64,000 nucleotides of DNA from Rhodopseudomonas telluris (GTDB taxonomy: Bacteria > Pseudomonadota > Alphaproteobacteria > Rhizobiales > Xanthobacteraceae), in the NCBI RefSeq assembly GCF_042432815.1, contig NZ_JBHLWM010000012.1, positions 235,158-299,157 of the forward strand. The letters are read 5' to 3'. How positions within the stretch are numbered: the first letter of the stretch is position 1; each line of letters starts with the position of its first letter. Under the pieces are notes generated by a model. That model did no database searches. It saw only the letters and a program-made list of their open reading frames with translations, and was not told the DNA's origin. Shown piece after piece: positions 61,451 to 64,000 of this stretch. Position numbers and translations under genes: made by a program.

Positions 61451-61522
61451 CGTCGTCGCCGGACTTGATCCGGCGATCCATCTCTTGAAAAGATGGATAC
61501 CCGGGCCTCGCCCGGGTATGAC
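61451..61522. repeat. Short palindromic intergenic repeat
   Basis: Nested hairpins CCATCTCTTGAAAAGATGG and CCCGGGCCTCGCCCGGG with GCCGGACTTGATCCGGC, a common Bradyrhizobiaceae intergenic element. It contains an in-frame ATG for the next gene that should not be used as its start. Confidence 0.6.
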
Positions 61523-61583
61523 TGTTTTGGAACGTCGGAACGCGCGGCGCGGACCGCGCGAACAAGAACAAGGGAGCGCCACT

Positions 61584-62642
61584 TTGGTCGGGAAGCGAAA
61601 TGACGAGGATTACGTCGGCACCAAGCCGGTCGAGGAGCGGCATCGTGTCGACGAAGCCCGCCTCGCGGAATGGATGCAGGCGAATGTCGAGGGCTATCAG
61701 GGCCCGCTCGAGGTCCAGCAGTTCCGGGGCGGGCAATCGAACCCGACCTACAAGCTCGTCACGCCGAATCGCTCCTACGTGATGCGGCGCAAGCCGTTCG
61801 GCAAGCTGTTGCCGTCGGCGCATGCGGTGGACCGCGAATTCAAGGTGATCGCCGCGCTCGGCAAGCAGGGCTTCCCGGTGGCGAAGGCCTATGCGCTGTG
61901 CACCGACGATGCGGTGATCGGCGTGTCGTTCTACATCATGTCGATGGAAGAGGGCCGGGTGTTCTGGGATCCGACCCTGCCGACCCAGACGCCGGAGTCG
62001 CGCTGGGCAATCTTCAAGTCGAAGATCGAAACCCTGGCGCTGCTGCACAGCTACGATCCCGAGAAAATTGGCCTCGGCGACTTCGGCAAGCCGGGCAATT
62101 ACTTCGCCCGCCAGATCGACCGCTGGACCAAGCAATACAACGCCTCGGTGACCGATCCGATCCCCGAGATGGACCGGCTGATGGAATGGCTGCCGAGCAC
62201 GCTGCCGGAGCAGGAGCGGGTGTCGGTGGTGCATGGCGACTATCGCCTCGACAACATGATCTTCCACGCCACCGAGCCGCGCGTGCAGGCGGTGCTGGAT
62301 TGGGAGCTATCGACGCTCGGCGATCCGATGGCCGATTTCACCTATCTGCTGATGCAGTGGTCGATGCCGGGCCTCGCCGACGCCGACCTCAAGGCGCTGA
62401 ACCTGCCGACGCTGGAGCAGGCCTCCGACATGTACTGCAAGGCGGCGGGGATCAGCGGCATCTCCAACATGAACTGGTATCTCGCCTACAACACCTTCCG
62501 GCTCGCGGGCATTCTGCAGGGCATCGCCGGCCGCGTCCGCGACGGCACAGCCGCCTCCGACAAGGCCAAGGAATCCGCCGCCCGCACGGTCCCGATGGCC
62601 AAGCTGTCCTGGGAATTCGCCCAGAAGGCCGGCGCGAAGTAA
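61584..62642 (+). CDS. APH-type phosphotransferase (ACAD10/11-like hydroxyacyl-CoA kinase half)
   Basis: A 352-residue kinase-fold protein (APH/choline kinase family). Motifs: nucleotide-binding QFRGGQSNPTYKL, Brenner-type loop VVHGDYRLDNMIF with the catalytic Asp, and metal-binding AVLDWELSTLGDPMADFTYL. The preferred start is TTG 61584, seven bases after AAGGGAG; an ATG at 61485 falls within a repeat. The arrangement acyl-CoA dehydrogenase plus phosphotransferase matches the two halves of eukaryotic ACAD10/11 and the LvaA/LvaC pair of levulinate catabolism, where it phosphorylates 4-hydroxyacyl-CoA. Confidence 0.92.
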   Translation: MVGKRNDEDYVGTKPVEERHRVDEARLAEWMQANVEGYQGPLEVQQFRGGQSNPTYKLVTPNRSYVMRRKPFGKLLPSAHAVDREFKVIAALGKQGFPVAKAYALCTDDAVIGVSFYIMSMEEGRVFWDPTLPTQTPESRWAIFKSKIETLALLHSYDPEKIGLGDFGKPGNYFARQIDRWTKQYNASVTDPIPEMDRLMEWLPSTLPEQERVSVVHGDYRLDNMIFHATEPRVQAVLDWELSTLGDPMADFTYLLMQWSMPGLADADLKALNLPTLEQASDMYCKAAGISGISNMNWYLAYNTFRLAGILQGIAGRVRDGTAASDKAKESAARTVPMAKLSWEFAQKAGAK

Positions 62643-62664
62643 GCAAGGCGAGGAAATGACGGGG

Positions 62665-62691
62665 GCGCGGTCGGAAGCGACCGCGCCTTTG
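62665..62691 (+). terminator. Rho-independent terminator after the phosphotransferase gene
   Basis: A perfect 10-bp stem (62665-62674 with 62679-62688) with GAAG loop and a short T-run, 22 bases after the stop. Confidence 0.8.
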
Positions 62692-62729
62692 TCTTGCGCC
62701 GTGGTGTTCTAACCCAAAATGGAAACGGA

Positions 62730-63380
62730 ATGTCCGTCAGGTTGATATCGGCATTGTTCGTCGCGTTGGTTGCGTCGGCCAGTGCGGCGAACGCGCAAGC
62801 TCCCGACCGGAAGGCGAGTCGGAGCCAGGCCGAAAACGTGGTCGAGCCGTCGTTTCCGGTGGTCGCGCCGGGCACGCTCCCCGCGAACTTGAAGGCGCTT
62901 GCTATCGTGCAGGCCATGCCGGATCAGCGCACCAAGCTCGTGCAGACGCCGCCGTTTTGTCTGAGCCGGTTGTCCGTTCTGGTGGAGTCCGCCGGCGGCA
63001 CCGACGAGCTGAAGATGTTTGCGTCGAACGACAAGATGCTCAACGTCGAATTCCGGTCGCGGCCGGGAAGCGAGATCACCTTGCACTGTCTCGCCAACAT
63101 CCACGCCGGGGTCCCGGACCGGAAGCTGTACAACGTCCGGCTGTCGATGATCGACGACACGACGGCCTTCGTCGATCTGCTGCGGCGGGTCGCTGGCAGC
63201 CTGTATGGCTGGCGCTCGTCCGATCTCGATGTGCGTGTCGCGACCTGCCTGACCAAGGCAAAACGCCCCCTGCAGAAGGACCTGTTCGGCGTCATGCCCG
63301 ACACCGGCACCCTGAAGGGGATCGAGTGCTACACGGGGCGCCCCCCGGCGATCGTCCTGTTTGCTCCGGACACGGACTAA
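62730..63380 (+). CDS. Exported protein of unknown function (216 aa)
   Basis: A signal peptide (residues 1-23, ASASAANAQAPD) precedes a mature domain with four cysteines (PPFCLSRL, LHCLANI, ATCLTK, IECYTG) likely in disulfides. ATG 62730 was chosen because it puts the signal peptide at the start. I do not recognise the family. It has a possible own promoter after the terminator at 62691. Confidence 0.75.
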   Translation: MSVRLISALFVALVASASAANAQAPDRKASRSQAENVVEPSFPVVAPGTLPANLKALAIVQAMPDQRTKLVQTPPFCLSRLSVLVESAGGTDELKMFASNDKMLNVEFRSRPGSEITLHCLANIHAGVPDRKLYNVRLSMIDDTTAFVDLLRRVAGSLYGWRSSDLDVRVATCLTKAKRPLQKDLFGVMPDTGTLKGIECYTGRPPAIVLFAPDTD

Positions 63381-63516
63381 TCACGCGTGGTCTCAGCGTG
63401 AGCCTCGGATGAACGCGAGCATCGCCCCGCGATGCGCCCGGAGCCGTGAGCCCGAACCAGAGCGCCGCCCGGAGCCCCACCGGCCCGGCCGAAGTCACCT
63501 TACACCAACCTCTCCC

Positions 63517-63666
63517 CGTCATTCCGGGGCGCGCGCAGCGCGAACCCGGAATCCATAGCCCCTGGAGTCACGACAAGCGCACCGCGCGGCGACACCGAGC
63601 GTCACAACAAAGGGCAGGGGTTATGGATTCCGGGCTCCCGCGCTCCGCGCGTGCCCCGGAATGACG
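63517..63666. repeat. Palindromic intergenic repeat (CGTCATTCCGGGGC family)
   Basis: Outer arms CGTCATTCCGGGGC (63517-63530) and GCCCCGGAATGACG (63653-63666), with inner AACCCGGAATCCATA and TATGGATTCCGGGCT. A third repeat family. Confidence 0.75.
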
Positions 63667-63740
63667 ACCGAGAGGCATTGAGTTACGCCAAGTAAGCGTT
63701 CGCCATCCGTGTAGCTCAATGCCCATCCCCAGCCGCAGCG

Positions 63741-63870
63741 CGCCCCCTCTCCCGCCTGCGGGAGAGGGCTGGGGTGAGGGCGCCCCAAGCACGGACTCCG
63801 CGACTCGCAGAGCGGAGTGCCCTCACCCGGATCGCTGCGCGATCCGACCTCTCCCGCAAGCGGGAGAGGT
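63741..63870. repeat. Palindromic repeat (CCCTCTCCCGC...GCGGGAGAGG family)
   Basis: Two hairpins of CCTCTCCCGCxxGCGGGAGAGG form (63746-63767 and 63848-63869) with GCCCTCACCC between. A fourth repeat family. Confidence 0.7.
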
Positions 63871-63925
63871 GGACGAACGCGCGCGCCCCGGACTCACGAA
63901 CGTAGGATAGAGGCGAAAAGCAGTG

Positions 63926-63955
63926 TTGACAAAATTCCTAAAAGGACTATAGTCC
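63926..63955 (+). promoter_or_regulatory. Sigma70-like promoter with palindromic -10 region
   Basis: TTGACA (63926-63931), 16-base spacer and TATAGT (63948-63953). The -10 lies within the perfect palindrome GGACTATAGTCC (63944-63955), a likely repressor or Rrf2-type operator. It drives a gene beyond the window end. Confidence 0.65.
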
Positions 63956-64000
63956 GCCTCAACCCGCCCCGGGGAGAGGGGCGAAACGCGATCGTCACGG

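Larger units (their letters stand above)
63381..64000. other. Repeat-rich end of the window
   Basis: 620 bases with no gene. Contains two palindromic repeats and an outward-reading promoter, each listed separately. Confidence 0.6.

Overview
The window looks like chromosome of a purple non-sulfur alphaproteobacterium very close to Rhodopseudomonas palustris. The evidence is the high-GC coding style, a light-harvesting LH2 pair (pucB/pucA) whose sequences match the R. palustris type, and several families of palindromic intergenic repeats of the kind common in Rhodopseudomonas and Bradyrhizobium. There are no rRNA genes, no CRISPR array and no insertion sequence; one tRNA gene (Gly, anticodon TCC) is present.

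Layout. (1) 1-4.3 kb: a tightly overlapping three-gene nitrogenase-like operon (NifH-, NifD- and NifK-like), followed by pucB and pucA and a strong terminator. Cysteine bookkeeping shows the NifDK-like pair cannot hold a classical P-cluster or FeMo-cofactor but keeps exactly four candidate ligands (3+1) for one intersubunit Fe-S cluster, as in the dark-operative protochlorophyllide and chlorophyllide reductases. (2) 4.9-30.3 kb: a complete type I secretion system (TolC, ABC exporter, HlyD), a LapG-like periplasmic cysteine protease and a 6031-residue RTX adhesin with an N-terminal retention module, a candidate LapG di-alanine cleavage site, about 19 T1SS-143-type repeats, carbohydrate-binding-like domains including a C-type lectin fold, and an RTX C-terminus. 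(3) 30.4-43 kb: mostly housekeeping and stress genes: a PAS hybrid histidine kinase, a site-2 protease, a DegP/HtrA protease, a chemoreceptor, a transglutaminase-like protein, glycogen debranching enzyme GlgX, DUF4142 and ferritin-like stress proteins, and tRNA-Gly. (4) 42.7-49.2 kb: a LysR-controlled nitrogen-scavenging locus: a biuret-hydrolase-like cysteine hydrolase with its regulator on one strand and, divergently, an ABC importer plus cobalt-type nitrile hydratase (beta, alpha with a His/Asp-only N-terminal tail, accessory protein). (5) 49.2-51.7 kb: an alpha/beta hydrolase, a DUF763 protein and a DUF4174 protein. (6) 52.1-59.1 kb: a sulfur block: a Family 2A encapsulin shell, its cysteine desulfurase cargo with a ~250-residue disordered N-terminus, serine O-acetyltransferase, then the methionine importer MetNIQ. 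(7) 59.3-62.6 kb: a TetR regulator divergent from an acyl-CoA dehydrogenase and an APH-type phosphotransferase, together equivalent to a split ACAD10/11 (Lva-type hydroxyacid degradation). The last 0.6 kb is repeats followed by a good sigma70-like promoter with a perfect palindrome on its -10, pointing out of the window.

The most attractive targets are the nitrogenase-like HDK operon beside LH2 (function not assignable from sequence), the encapsulin/desulfurase/serine acetyltransferase operon, the nitrile hydratase plus biuret-hydrolase-like module, and the giant lectin-bearing adhesin. All family assignments are from recognised motifs and overall resemblance; no database search was run.
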